Below, in pieces: positions 13,922 through 22,421 of a DNA stretch of 40,855 nt. The stretch comes from Treponema sp. GTDB taxonomy: Bacteria; Spirochaetota; Spirochaetia; Treponematales; Treponemataceae. The translations under genes were made by a program, and so were the position numbers. The notes beneath the pieces are model-generated. The model ran no database searches, was not told the DNA's origin, and saw only the letters and a list, made by a program, of their open reading frames with translations. Positions within the stretch are counted from its first letter, which is position 1. Every line of letters starts with the position of its first letter. The stretch is taken from assembly GCA_024690865.1 (NCBI GenBank), contig JAILON010000182.1, positions 1 through 40,855 on the forward strand, given 5' to 3'.

Positions 13922-15646
13922 ATGAAGAAAATTGCTAGGATCGCGGCTACGGCCGCTTGTACCGCCCTGCTTGCCACGCTGGTTGGCTGCGGCGGCGGTA
14001 AGAAGGAGTCTGCCGGCGGAAAAGATGCCGGCAAGGCCGCGGAGGCCGCCGACTACCAGTTCGGGGTCGACACGCCCTTCCACTCGGACACCCCGGTGAC
14101 CTATACCATCTCGTTCAGCGATGCGTCATGGTATCCGATGGTGGACACCTGGAAGACGGAAGGCATCTTCAAGAAGATTGAAGACGTCACGAACGTCCAC
14201 CTGGACGTCACGTCCTATGACTCGAACGACTACAACCAGAAGGTCAACCTCGCCATCAACTCCGGCGCGGCGACCTACATCATCCCCAAGATCTACTCCG
14301 AGGACCAGTATGTGGCGGGCGGCGGCGTCGTCGCGGTGTCCGACTACACCCAGTACATGCCCAACTTTACGGCCTTCGCCGAGAAGTACGACATGGGGCC
14401 GGATTTGGACACGATCAGGCAGAGCGACGGCAAGTTCTACCGCCTGCCGGGAATGCACCAGGCGGCCTTGCAGGACTATACGATCATGGTCCGCGACGAC
14501 ATCTTCAGCGCGGCGGGATACGACATCCGCGAGCTTGAGAAGGACTGGACCTGGGAGAAGCTGCACGACGTCCTGCTCGACGTGAAGAAGTACATGGTTT
14601 CCAACGGCATGTGCAAGCAGAGCGACTACGTGTGGTCCGACCTCTGGTGCGGCGAGTCCGGCAAGGGCTCCGGCGGCAACCTGCTCAAGCTGATGGGCGC
14701 GTCCTACAACGTCCTTTCCGGCTGGGCGATTGAAGGCAGCAACGGCGGCATCAAGTTCGACTGGATCAAGGGCGAGTTCTACTCGTCATCGATAAGCGAC
14801 GACTTCAAGAAGCTCATCTCGGTCGCGAGCAGCTTCGTCAAGGACGGCCTCCTGGATCCGGAAAGCTTCACCCAGACCGACGAGGTTGCGCACAACAAGT
14901 TCTACAACGGCAAGACGATCATCATGTCCACCAACAGGGCGCAGATGTCCACCGACCTCGCCGGAATCGAGAAGATCCTCGGCAAGGGCAACTACTCCGC
15001 ATACGTGACGGCATACCCCTCCGGGTCAAACAAGAACCTTGCGGAGACTTCCCGCCTGGAGTGCGGCGTCATGATTTCCCGCAACGCGCTTGACGCGCTC
15101 GGCGAGGCTGGCTTCATCAAGATGATGCGTTTTGTTGACTGGCTTTTCTACTCCAAGGATGCGTACTCACTGGTCAAGTGGGGACCCGAGGGCGAGACCT
15201 GGCACTATGTTGATGTTGACGGCAAGAAGATGAAGCAGCTTTTGCCCGGCTTCAAGTGCGGCGGCCTGGGAATTTCCGGTGGCGAGAATGACACCGACAT
15301 CCGCCTCAAGTGGGGATACGCGGGCGGCAACTACTTCTACGGACATTCCACCGCGGAGTCCACGGACAACTTCACCCCGGAGGTGCAGGACCTGTACGCC
15401 CGCTACGGCAAGTACAAGACCGTTGCCAAGGTTGATCCCAAGGCCAAGCCGTCCGAAGACGAGCGCGAGCAGCTGACCCTCTGGGCGGTTCCGCTGATCG
15501 ACAACATCAACGCATGGACGCTCAACTTCATCACCGGCAAGAAGGACATCAACAAGGACTGGGACGAGTACGTCGCGTCCTGCAAGAACCTGAACGTCGA
15601 CAAGGTCGTTGAGCTGACGAACAAAATCTACAAGAACCAGAAGTAG
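13922..15646 (+). CDS. Extracellular solute-binding lipoprotein, LplA type
   Basis: A 574-residue periplasmic-side binding protein anchored by lipid. The signal peptide ends in lipobox LVGC (Cys23), followed by a Gly/Lys/Ala-rich linker to about residue 45 and then a large two-lobe binding domain. Its size (over 500 residues) matches the oligosaccharide-binding LplA/YtcQ group rather than monosaccharide-binding proteins. GGAGG lies 5 nt before the ATG. It ends the operon, which is closed by a strong terminator at 15671-15698. The ligand is inferred from the shared operator with the GH115 gene: probably (methyl)glucuronoxylo-oligosaccharides. Confidence 0.92.
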   Translation: MKKIARIAATAACTALLATLVGCGGGKKESAGGKDAGKAAEAADYQFGVDTPFHSDTPVTYTISFSDASWYPMVDTWKTEGIFKKIEDVTNVHLDVTSYDSNDYNQKVNLAINSGAATYIIPKIYSEDQYVAGGGVVAVSDYTQYMPNFTAFAEKYDMGPDLDTIRQSDGKFYRLPGMHQAALQDYTIMVRDDIFSAAGYDIRELEKDWTWEKLHDVLLDVKKYMVSNGMCKQSDYVWSDLWCGESGKGSGGNLLKLMGASYNVLSGWAIEGSNGGIKFDWIKGEFYSSSISDDFKKLISVASSFVKDGLLDPESFTQTDEVAHNKFYNGKTIIMSTNRAQMSTDLAGIEKILGKGNYSAYVTAYPSGSNKNLAETSRLECGVMISRNALDALGEAGFIKMMRFVDWLFYSKDAYSLVKWGPEGETWHYVDVDGKKMKQLLPGFKCGGLGISGGENDTDIRLKWGYAGGNYFYGHSTAESTDNFTPEVQDLYARYGKYKTVAKVDPKAKPSEDEREQLTLWAVPLIDNINAWTLNFITGKKDINKDWDEYVASCKNLNVDKVVELTNKIYKNQK

Positions 15647-15670
15647 AAATATACACGGATGATACGTGGA

Positions 15671-15698
15671 GGGCCGCCTTTCGGGGCGGCCCGTTTTT
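15671..15698 (+). terminator. Intrinsic terminator of the transporter operon
   Basis: GGGCCGCC (15671-15678), loop, GGCGGCCC (15685-15692), then GTTTTT. Confidence 0.9.
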
Positions 15699-15699
15699 C

Positions 15700-15724
15700 G
15701 TGCAAGCCTGTTTCAGGTTTGCAC
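15700..15724. other. Second hairpin behind the terminator
   Basis: GTGCAAGCCTG, loop TTT, CAGGTTTGCAC: an 11-bp stem with one G-T wobble. There is no T-run after it on the plus strand. It could be an operator-like inverted repeat upstream of the lipase gene or an mRNA 3'-end structure. Confidence 0.5.
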
Positions 15725-15750
15725 GTCTTTCGTGCGTGGGCCGTAAAATT

Positions 15751-15779
15751 TTGGCGTGTAGCCGCTGAAAACCTAGCAT
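15751..15779 (+). promoter_or_regulatory. Possible weak promoter of the lipase-barrel gene
   Basis: TTGGCG (15751-15756), 17-bp spacer, TAGCAT (15774-15779). Each hexamer matches consensus at four of six positions. Confidence 0.35.
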
Positions 15780-15826
15780 TTTTTTTCAAAATGCCGTAGT
15801 CTATGGAATGGAAAGGATTCCATGAG

Positions 15827-18034
15827 ATGAATAAAAAAGTGTGGGCCAAGGATGGTCTTGAAAAAACAGCGTTCGTCCTCATCCTGCTGCTTGCCGCCGT
15901 GTTCCTGCGGCCGGCAGTGCTCCATGCCCGTCAGCTGGGCTTTACGCCGGTGTTCACCACTGAGCGCAAGACCCTGGAGCTGGACTGGGATACTTCCTGG
16001 TTTTCCCGCAATCCCTCGGAATACAACCACGACCTGGCCCGCCTCTGCTGCTTCCTTTCCGACGTGTCCTACAGTGTGGACGGGAAGGGGGAACCGGGCG
16101 ACATCATGCGCGTCTACCGGGAGCTGGGGGCCGAGGCCGACAGCATCCGCTTCCTGTATGGGCTGAATTACGACGACGAGAATGGCAACGACCAGTGCGC
16201 CTACAGCATGGCGACCATCATCCTGCCGGACGGGAGTCCCCTCGTCGTCCTGACGGTGCGCGGAACTCCTGCCGGGAACAACGAGTGGCTGTCCAACCTG
16301 AATATCGCCAACTCCAAGGCGGACGGGAGCGCGGTGGAAGGCGGGGGCATATACCATGAAGGCTTTTTCAAGGCGGAGCAGACGATCCTCAATGCGCTGC
16401 TGTCCTACGTCGTCGACGAGCGGCTTCCTGCGGCGAAGGTGCGTCTGCTGGTGACCGGCCACAGCCGGGGTGCGGCGGTCGCGAACCTGATAGGCATGCA
16501 CGTCGTGGAACGGAATCTGTTCGACACGTCCCACTGCTACGTCTATACGATTGCCTGCCCCAACGTCGCCTCCGTGGACGAAAGCTACGCACGGGATGCC
16601 CGCTTCTCCTTCATTTGGAACATCGTGAACGCCGAGGACATCGTGCCGTCCATTCCCTTCAACCGGGTGGGGAACTGGAACTACCGTAAGTTCGGCACCG
16701 TCAAGGTCCTGTCAAACTCTTGGTCGGCGGGCAGGAAAACCTTCAAGGACGAGCTGTATCCCAAGATGGACCGGACCTACCGCTACCTTACGGGGCGGCA
16801 CTACCAGCCGTCGGGAACCGGCCCCTTCATACAGATCCAGCTGGCCAGGCTGCTGGCGCAGGTGAATCCGGACGTTGACTCCTTCTACAAGGGAATGTTC
16901 TCCCTGCACCGCCACCTGGCAAAGGTGGTTCCGTCCATGTTCCCCACCGAAGAGGAAAAGGAGGCCGCCGCTGCCAAGAAGCCCGGCCTGATGGACAGGG
17001 TGATGGGCAAGGTGGACGAGGGGAGCGACGGGTTCATCACCAAGGTCTTTGAAGTCGTGAACAACCTGCACCAGAGCGAAAGCTACCTTTCGTTCCTGAT
17101 GGGGCTGGACGAGTCGGAATGCTTCAACAGTTCCCCCTCCGTCCAGCTGGTCATACGGGGACTGCCGGAAGCCGCCGTCCTGGATTCGCAGGGGAACGAG
17201 CTGACCCGCATAAAGGAGGGGCAGACCAACCTGTTCGAGCTGCACGAGTCCATGTCCGCCTGCCGCCTGGGGGTGAACGTCCTTGCCCTGGGCTTCCCCG
17301 TGGACGAGGACTTCGAGGTTGTCCTGACCGACACCGCCATAATCCCCAATCCCGTGACCATCACTTCCGAACGCTACAGCGCGGACGGGGTCATGATGAG
17401 CATGGAGGAGGAGAAGGTGTACGCCTGCCGCTCGGGGGTGTACAGCATACGGGCGGGCCGGATCCTCATGTCCGAATGGGGGCTGGACGCCGAGGAGCTG
17501 AAGGGGGCCGAACGCAAGGTCGCGATGAAGAAGACGAAGAGCTGGAGCGGCTTGAAAAAACGCCTTTCCTTTGAGGCCGACATAGATACCGACCTGAACC
17601 TGGGCCTGGGCCTTTCGTATGGAACCAAGATCCTCTACGGCCTGGCCCTGTACCGCCTGCCCCTGCAGAAGGAAATCTTCGGTACTTGGGAAATCGACGC
17701 GGGGCTGGGGCACAAGGAGAAGCTGTGGAACGCCACCTACCTGAACGGCGAAATCCTGTGCCGGGGTGTCTTCGTTCCCGACAGCGACCTCAGGGACGAG
17801 TCCGAAGAGGAGACCGGCCGCAGCGGGGTCTTTTCCATCGTTCCTGCCGTCCGCCTTTCGCTTGCCTGGCAGCCCCTGCGCAAGGCCCAGGTGTTTGCCT
17901 CCCTCATGGGGAGCCTGTTCATAAAGGATTTCAATGACGCGGCCTTTGAATCGCACCGGGTCACCATACGCCCGATAGAGATGGGAAAGGAGCTTGGGCT
18001 GGTCGTGTCGATGGGGCTGGGGGTCCGATTCTAA
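15827..18034 (+). CDS. Class-3 lipase-like hydrolase with C-terminal beta-barrel-like domain
   Basis: A 735-residue exported protein. The signal peptide is within residues 1-30 (hydrophobic FVLILLLAAVF, ending PAVLHA). A lipase-3 alpha/beta-hydrolase domain spans about 30-330, with an oxyanion-side motif (VLTVRGTPAGNNEW) and nucleophile elbow GHSRG (S213). Residues ~430-570 look like a beta-rich linker. The last ~160 residues show about eight amphipathic strands, and the protein ends in GLGVRF, a terminal aromatic typical of outer-membrane barrels. This suggests an outer-membrane-anchored or self-exported lipase, analogous to but not the same as patatin-barrel (type Vd) fusions. ATG 15827 is preferred, with AAAGGA upstream; ATG 15803 is the alternative. 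Confidence 0.8.
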   Translation: MNKKVWAKDGLEKTAFVLILLLAAVFLRPAVLHARQLGFTPVFTTERKTLELDWDTSWFSRNPSEYNHDLARLCCFLSDVSYSVDGKGEPGDIMRVYRELGAEADSIRFLYGLNYDDENGNDQCAYSMATIILPDGSPLVVLTVRGTPAGNNEWLSNLNIANSKADGSAVEGGGIYHEGFFKAEQTILNALLSYVVDERLPAAKVRLLVTGHSRGAAVANLIGMHVVERNLFDTSHCYVYTIACPNVASVDESYARDARFSFIWNIVNAEDIVPSIPFNRVGNWNYRKFGTVKVLSNSWSAGRKTFKDELYPKMDRTYRYLTGRHYQPSGTGPFIQIQLARLLAQVNPDVDSFYKGMFSLHRHLAKVVPSMFPTEEEKEAAAAKKPGLMDRVMGKVDEGSDGFITKVFEVVNNLHQSESYLSFLMGLDESECFNSSPSVQLVIRGLPEAAVLDSQGNELTRIKEGQTNLFELHESMSACRLGVNVLALGFPVDEDFEVVLTDTAIIPNPVTITSERYSADGVMMSMEEEKVYACRSGVYSIRAGRILMSEWGLDAEELKGAERKVAMKKTKSWSGLKKRLSFEADIDTDLNLGLGLSYGTKILYGLALYRLPLQKEIFGTWEIDAGLGHKEKLWNATYLNGEILCRGVFVPDSDLRDESEEETGRSGVFSIVPAVRLSLAWQPLRKAQVFASLMGSLFIKDFNDAAFESHRVTIRPIEMGKELGLVVSMGLGVRF

Positions 18035-18125
18035 AGTCCGGCGGCGTCGCTTGCGGCAGCTGCGCTTAAGCGGGGCCGTGCCGATTGTACCGGACCGGAG
18101 ACCCGCGGCCGCTTGTTGCGGCGGC

Positions 18126-20534
18126 CTACTCCTGCTGCGACTTGTTGCGGATGGCGGCGTACAGGGACTTTATGACGCTTTCGATGTTGACCGGCTTGCA
18201 TACGTGCGCGTCCATTCCCGCGTCCAGGCAGGTGCGCACGTCGTCAACGAAGGCGTTGGCGGTGACGGCCACGATGGGTATCCTGCGCTTGGCGGGGTCG
18301 GCAAGCGAGCGGATGACCTTGGCCGCGGCTATTCCGTCCATCACGGGCATCTGCATGTCCATCAGGATTGCGGCGTAGGTTCCCGCCGGAGCGGTGGACA
18401 GCTTTTCCACGCAGATGCTGCCGTTTTCCGCCCGCTCGCTCCGTATGCCCTGGTATGAAAGCAGCTCGTTTTCTATTTCCCAGTTGATGTCGTTGTCTTC
18501 CGCCACGAGTATGAGCGCACCCCGCAGGAAGCCCTCCTGGATGTCCTCCTGGCTTCCGTCCTCCTGTCCGCTCCTGTGGGAAACAGGCAGCTCCAGCTCT
18601 ACGGTGAAGACCGTGCCCTTGTTTATCTCGCTCTGGCAGTCTATGCGCCCGCCCATCATGTCCACGAGCTGCTTCACGATTGCAAGCCCCAGTCCCGTGC
18701 CGGGAATCTTGTTTACCCTGGTGTCCACTTCCCTCGTGAATGCCTGGTACATCGTCTTCATGAATTCGGGGCTCATGCCCAGTCCGTTGTCGCGCACGAC
18801 GTAGCGGAGCATGCAGCGTTCCTCTTCCTGCTCCCGCTGCAGGGGCGTGGGGCTGCCCTCGTCCTCCCTGTTCTGGCCGTCTTTCCGGTTCGGCCCGCTT
18901 TCCGTGCCGTGCCCGCCGCCTTCGGCCTGCGAAGATGCAGCTTGTGCGGGGGATGCTGCCTGCATGGGGGATTCTGAAATCTCCACGCTGACCCTGCCGC
19001 CTTCGGGCGTGTATTTGATTGCGTTGGACAGGAGGTTCATGAACACCTGCTTCAGGCGCAGTTCGTCCGCAATCAGGATTTCATGCGGTATGTCCGTCAG
19101 CTTGAACGAGACGGCGATGTTCTTTTCCTGGCTCTGGGGTTCGGTGAGGGTGCGCAGCTCCTTTGCGATGGAGGGGAGGCTGAAGGGGGCCGGGGAAAGG
19201 TTGATTCCGTCGGACTCTATCTTGGAGATGTCCAGCACGTCGTTGATGAGCATGAGCAGGTGGCGGCCCGAAAGCTCTATCTTGTCCAGACATTCCTTCT
19301 GCTTCAGGGCATTGCCTTCGTTCTGGCGCATTATCTTGGTCAGGCCCATTATCGCGTTCATCGGCGTGCGTATGTCGTGGCTCATCGACGACAGGAATTC
19401 GGTCTTGAACTGGCTTTCCTGTTCCGCCCGCGTCACGCTCTCCTTGAGCCGGCTGTTCATCGAAAGGAGGTAGCAGCCGTCCATGGCGAAGAGTCCCAGC
19501 ATTCCCACCAGGACTATGATGGCCAGGCCGTAGTTTATGGAGCCCTTGAGTATGTCTTCCTGCAGTATGCCCACCACGAAGGTCATGTTGCCGTTCTTTC
19601 CCGTGGGGCAGCCCGCGTAATAGCGGGCCTTCCCGTCGGCTCCCCGCAGGTGGATCAAGTTGCTTCCCGGCTTTTCGAATTTGGCCTGCGCCTGTCCTAT
19701 GTCGAAGTAGCTTATCCCGGAGCCTGCCCGTATGAAGTCCCAGAAGTTCGTACCTTCAAAATCGTTCCCCTGCAGGATGTAGTTGCCGTACCTATCCAGC
19801 AGGGCCACGCTTGCCTGCCGGTAGGAGTCCGCGACCTTCCATGTCACGCCCAGCTCGTTCTTGTTTATGAGCTTTATGAGGATGTGGCGGGTGTCGTCGT
19901 CCCCGTTGCGTATCGTCACGGGGGCGCAGAAGCCCATGCTTTCGGCTCCGGTGTCGTAACTGTGGAAGGGGGCGGAAAGGTAGACCTCTCCGCTTTCGGG
20001 GGATTCCGTAAGCAGGGAGGGCAGGATGCTGGCAAAGGCATCGGCAACCCGCTGGTAGTCCACCTCCTTGTAGATGGGGCGGGCGAGGGATGTCGGGTGG
20101 CTTGACACCGTGGGGAGGCTTGCCAGCATGGGGACCTGATCCTCCTGTACCTGGAACCGTTCGTTGATGCACCATCCGCGGAGGGTGTTGGCCTGTATGA
20201 GGTGCAGGTGCATGTTGGATGAATTGGAGACGTTTGTCAGGTAGGCAAGGGCTTCGTCCAGCGACATCCTGTCCCTTTCGATGAAGCTTGCCCAGTGGGA
20301 GACGCTGCTCTGCTGGTTTCCTATGTCTCCGCTTGCGAATATGCTGAAGCTTTCGGACATGGCCAGGAAGGATTTTTCTGCCCGTTCCTTGGTACGGTCG
20401 TATTGTTCATGGCTTTGCCAGATGCACAGCATCGTCACGAGGATGATGTCCACGATGTTCAGGGGAATGAGGATCTTGCTGAGCCCCTTGTGGCTGCGCG
20501 TGCTGTTTGGCTTTTTGTGCGAAGGCCGTTCCAT
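18126..20534 (-). CDS. Hybrid sensor histidine kinase / response regulator
   Basis: An 802-residue membrane sensor. TM1 lies at about residues 20-39, followed by a large periplasmic sensor (about 40-325, Cache-like in size and position; the family is not certain), then TM2 (about 327-350). The HisKA domain has H386 in MSHDIRTPMNAIMG. The HATPase domain has its N-box (FMNLLSNAIKYTPEGG), G1 (DNGLGMS) and G2 (GTGLGLAIV), with an inserted Ala/Gly/Glu-rich low-complexity stretch between N and G1. The C-terminal receiver has phospho-acceptor D726 (MDMQMP) and the CKP lysine. No HPt domain is present, so an external HPt protein such as the one at 36327 could be a partner. The start at 20534 is chosen for GGAG 6 nt upstream; a longer start at 20579 is possible. 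Confidence 0.92.
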   Translation of the reverse strand: MERPSHKKPNSTRSHKGLSKILIPLNIVDIILVTMLCIWQSHEQYDRTKERAEKSFLAMSESFSIFASGDIGNQQSSVSHWASFIERDRMSLDEALAYLTNVSNSSNMHLHLIQANTLRGWCINERFQVQEDQVPMLASLPTVSSHPTSLARPIYKEVDYQRVADAFASILPSLLTESPESGEVYLSAPFHSYDTGAESMGFCAPVTIRNGDDDTRHILIKLINKNELGVTWKVADSYRQASVALLDRYGNYILQGNDFEGTNFWDFIRAGSGISYFDIGQAQAKFEKPGSNLIHLRGADGKARYYAGCPTGKNGNMTFVVGILQEDILKGSINYGLAIIVLVGMLGLFAMDGCYLLSMNSRLKESVTRAEQESQFKTEFLSSMSHDIRTPMNAIMGLTKIMRQNEGNALKQKECLDKIELSGRHLLMLINDVLDISKIESDGINLSPAPFSLPSIAKELRTLTEPQSQEKNIAVSFKLTDIPHEILIADELRLKQVFMNLLSNAIKYTPEGGRVSVEISESPMQAASPAQAASSQAEGGGHGTESGPNRKDGQNREDEGSPTPLQREQEEERCMLRYVVRDNGLGMSPEFMKTMYQAFTREVDTRVNKIPGTGLGLAIVKQLVDMMGGRIDCQSEINKGTVFTVELELPVSHRSGQEDGSQEDIQEGFLRGALILVAEDNDINWEIENELLSYQGIRSERAENGSICVEKLSTAPAGTYAAILMDMQMPVMDGIAAAKVIRSLADPAKRRIPIVAVTANAFVDDVRTCLDAGMDAHVCKPVNIESVIKSLYAAIRNKSQQE

Positions 20535-20591
20535 CTTTCTCCATTGTAACAGCTTTTCGCTTTTTTTTCTATAAGGCATTTGATGTTGCCC

Positions 20592-20620
20592 TTATCTAAA
20601 TGAAAATTATATGGTATACT
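20592..20620 (+). promoter_or_regulatory. Promoter of the GGDEF-EAL gene
   Basis: TTATCT (20592-20597), 17-bp spacer, TATACT (20615-20620), in an AT-rich divergent intergenic region shared with the hybrid kinase. Confidence 0.5.
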
Positions 20621-20660
20621 GTAGGAAGTGGCTATGTTGCTGGTTAAAGGAGTTGGCCCC

Positions 20661-22421
20661 ATGAAAAAAGTCGGATTCGCGTCGGGCAGCGGCAAGAAGA
20701 TGGACGATGCCCTGAAAAAGCTTTCCCTGAGCAAGGACCCCCCGAAGTGGGCCTTTGCCGTCATCCTGTTGCTGTACCTTGCGGCGACCCTCTCGGTGAC
20801 CGCCGTCTCCCGCAACCCGGGCGTAGTCATGCTCGGTGGCTATTCCATCCCCATCACGATCTTCACGGGGGTCTTCTCCGCGCTTTCCAACATCTGCATC
20901 ATCTTCCTTGTCATCTTCTTCAAGGGGCCGGGCTTCCTGACCGCCATGGCCATCCTCATCCTGCAGTTCCCCCGCATGATGTACAGCCTTTTTGTCGTCC
21001 ATGATTTCGCAACCATCCCCGGCGCGTTCAACAATATCGCCACGATTTTCGCCATCGTGATAATCGCCGTGAACAAGAGCCGGGTCGCGAAATACCAGGA
21101 AAGAATGCAGAAACAGGCGGTCACCGACACGCTGACGGGCCTGCCCAACAGGTTCGCCTGCTCGGAATTCGTCGAAAGCCTCATAGACAAGGGCGAGAAG
21201 TTCACCATCGTGTCCGTTGACCTGAACAACTTCAAGAGCATCAACTCGACGATGGGCCAGGACGTAGGCAACGATGTCCTCATCGAGGTCGCCTCTCGCT
21301 GGCGGACCGCCGCCGAAACCGAGCTTTCCGGGACGCAGGATTTCGTCTCTCGCTTGAGCGGCGACGAATTCGCCATCGTCATGGCCGGCTACCGTTCCGG
21401 GGACGACATTGAGAAGGCCGTCAGATACTACGAGACCGTGCTGGAGAACCGGATCACGGTGGACGACTGCGACCTCTACATCACTGGCAGCTTCGGCTAC
21501 GCGGAGTTCCCCAGCGACGCGAAGGACAAGGACACGCTCTTCTCCTGCGCGGACGCGGCCATGTACGACGTGAAGCGCACGAACAACAGCAACCGCATCC
21601 TGCGCTTTACGCCGGACATCCTCAAGGTGGAGCGGACGCTGGAGATAGAGAAAATCATCAGGACGGCCCTTGAGCACGACACCGTGACCTTCAACCTGCA
21701 GCCCCAGTACGACATCAACCACAAGCTGCGCGGCTTCGAGGCCCTGTCCCGCATGAAGGACGACGATGGCAAATCCGTCAGCCCCGGCGAGTTCATCCCC
21801 GTCGCGGAGAAGGTGGGCCTCATAGATAAGGTGGACGGGGCAGTCATCCGCAAGGCGATGATGTTCTTCGGCGAACTTCTGCGGCAGACCGGCGCTGAAA
21901 TCACGCTGAGCGTCAACGCTTCGGTCAGGCACCTGATGAAGAACGACTTCCTGGACGAGCTGCGTGCGGACCTGGAGGCGAGCGGCGTGCCCCCGAGCCA
22001 GCTGGAGGTGGAGATCACCGAGTCCATCATGATTGACTCGACGGACAAGGCCCTGCAGTGCATCAACGAGATAAAGAAGATGGGGGTCAAGATAGCCATA
22101 GACGACTTCGGCACGGGCTACTCGTCGCTGAGCTACCTGAACAAGTTCCCCGCAAACCTGCTCAAGGTGGACAAGTCCTTCATCGACAAGATGAACTCCA
22201 GCGACTCGTCCAAGCAGTACGTCGCGGCAATCATCTCCATCGGCCACATCATGGGCTTCGACGTCATAGCCGAGGGAATCGAGGAGGAGGCCCAGCTTGA
22301 GACCCTCCGCGAGATAGGATGCGACTTCATCCAGGGCTACCTCTGGGGCCGCCCCCTTCCCAAGGAGGAGGCGGAGAAGCTCGTCTGGGCCTCGGTGAAA
22401 GGCGAAGGGGCGGCAGTCTGA
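20661..22421 (+). CDS. Membrane GGDEF-EAL protein (c-di-GMP turnover)
   Basis: A 586-residue protein. Residues 1-150 contain a short cytoplasmic start and about four hydrophobic spans. The GGDEF domain starts at TDTLTGLPNRF; its active-site loop is SGDEF (233-237), a variant often still active. The EAL domain has E360-A-L, DDFGTGYSSLSYL and EGIEEEAQLE, so the phosphodiesterase signature residues are present. It could make and/or degrade c-di-GMP; the net activity cannot be told from sequence. ATG 20661 follows AAAGGAG; an upstream in-frame ATG lacks a ribosome-binding site. The acyltransferase gene overlaps its stop by one base. Confidence 0.93.
   Translation: MKKVGFASGSGKKMDDALKKLSLSKDPPKWAFAVILLLYLAATLSVTAVSRNPGVVMLGGYSIPITIFTGVFSALSNICIIFLVIFFKGPGFLTAMAILILQFPRMMYSLFVVHDFATIPGAFNNIATIFAIVIIAVNKSRVAKYQERMQKQAVTDTLTGLPNRFACSEFVESLIDKGEKFTIVSVDLNNFKSINSTMGQDVGNDVLIEVASRWRTAAETELSGTQDFVSRLSGDEFAIVMAGYRSGDDIEKAVRYYETVLENRITVDDCDLYITGSFGYAEFPSDAKDKDTLFSCADAAMYDVKRTNNSNRILRFTPDILKVERTLEIEKIIRTALEHDTVTFNLQPQYDINHKLRGFEALSRMKDDDGKSVSPGEFIPVAEKVGLIDKVDGAVIRKAMMFFGELLRQTGAEITLSVNASVRHLMKNDFLDELRADLEASGVPPSQLEVEITESIMIDSTDKALQCINEIKKMGVKIAIDDFGTGYSSLSYLNKFPANLLKVDKSFIDKMNSSDSSKQYVAAIISIGHIMGFDVIAEGIEEEAQLETLREIGCDFIQGYLWGRPLPKEEAEKLVWASVKGEGAAV

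Noticed and set aside
18035..18125. Terminator between the convergent lipase-barrel and hybrid-kinase genes
   Set aside because: A GCCGC-N5-GCGGC hairpin exists but has no T-run on either strand.
20607..22247. A 546-codon minus-strand frame opposite the GGDEF-EAL gene
   Set aside because: It mirrors a clearly coding gene and has a composition typical of antisense frames (His/Val/Arg-rich).
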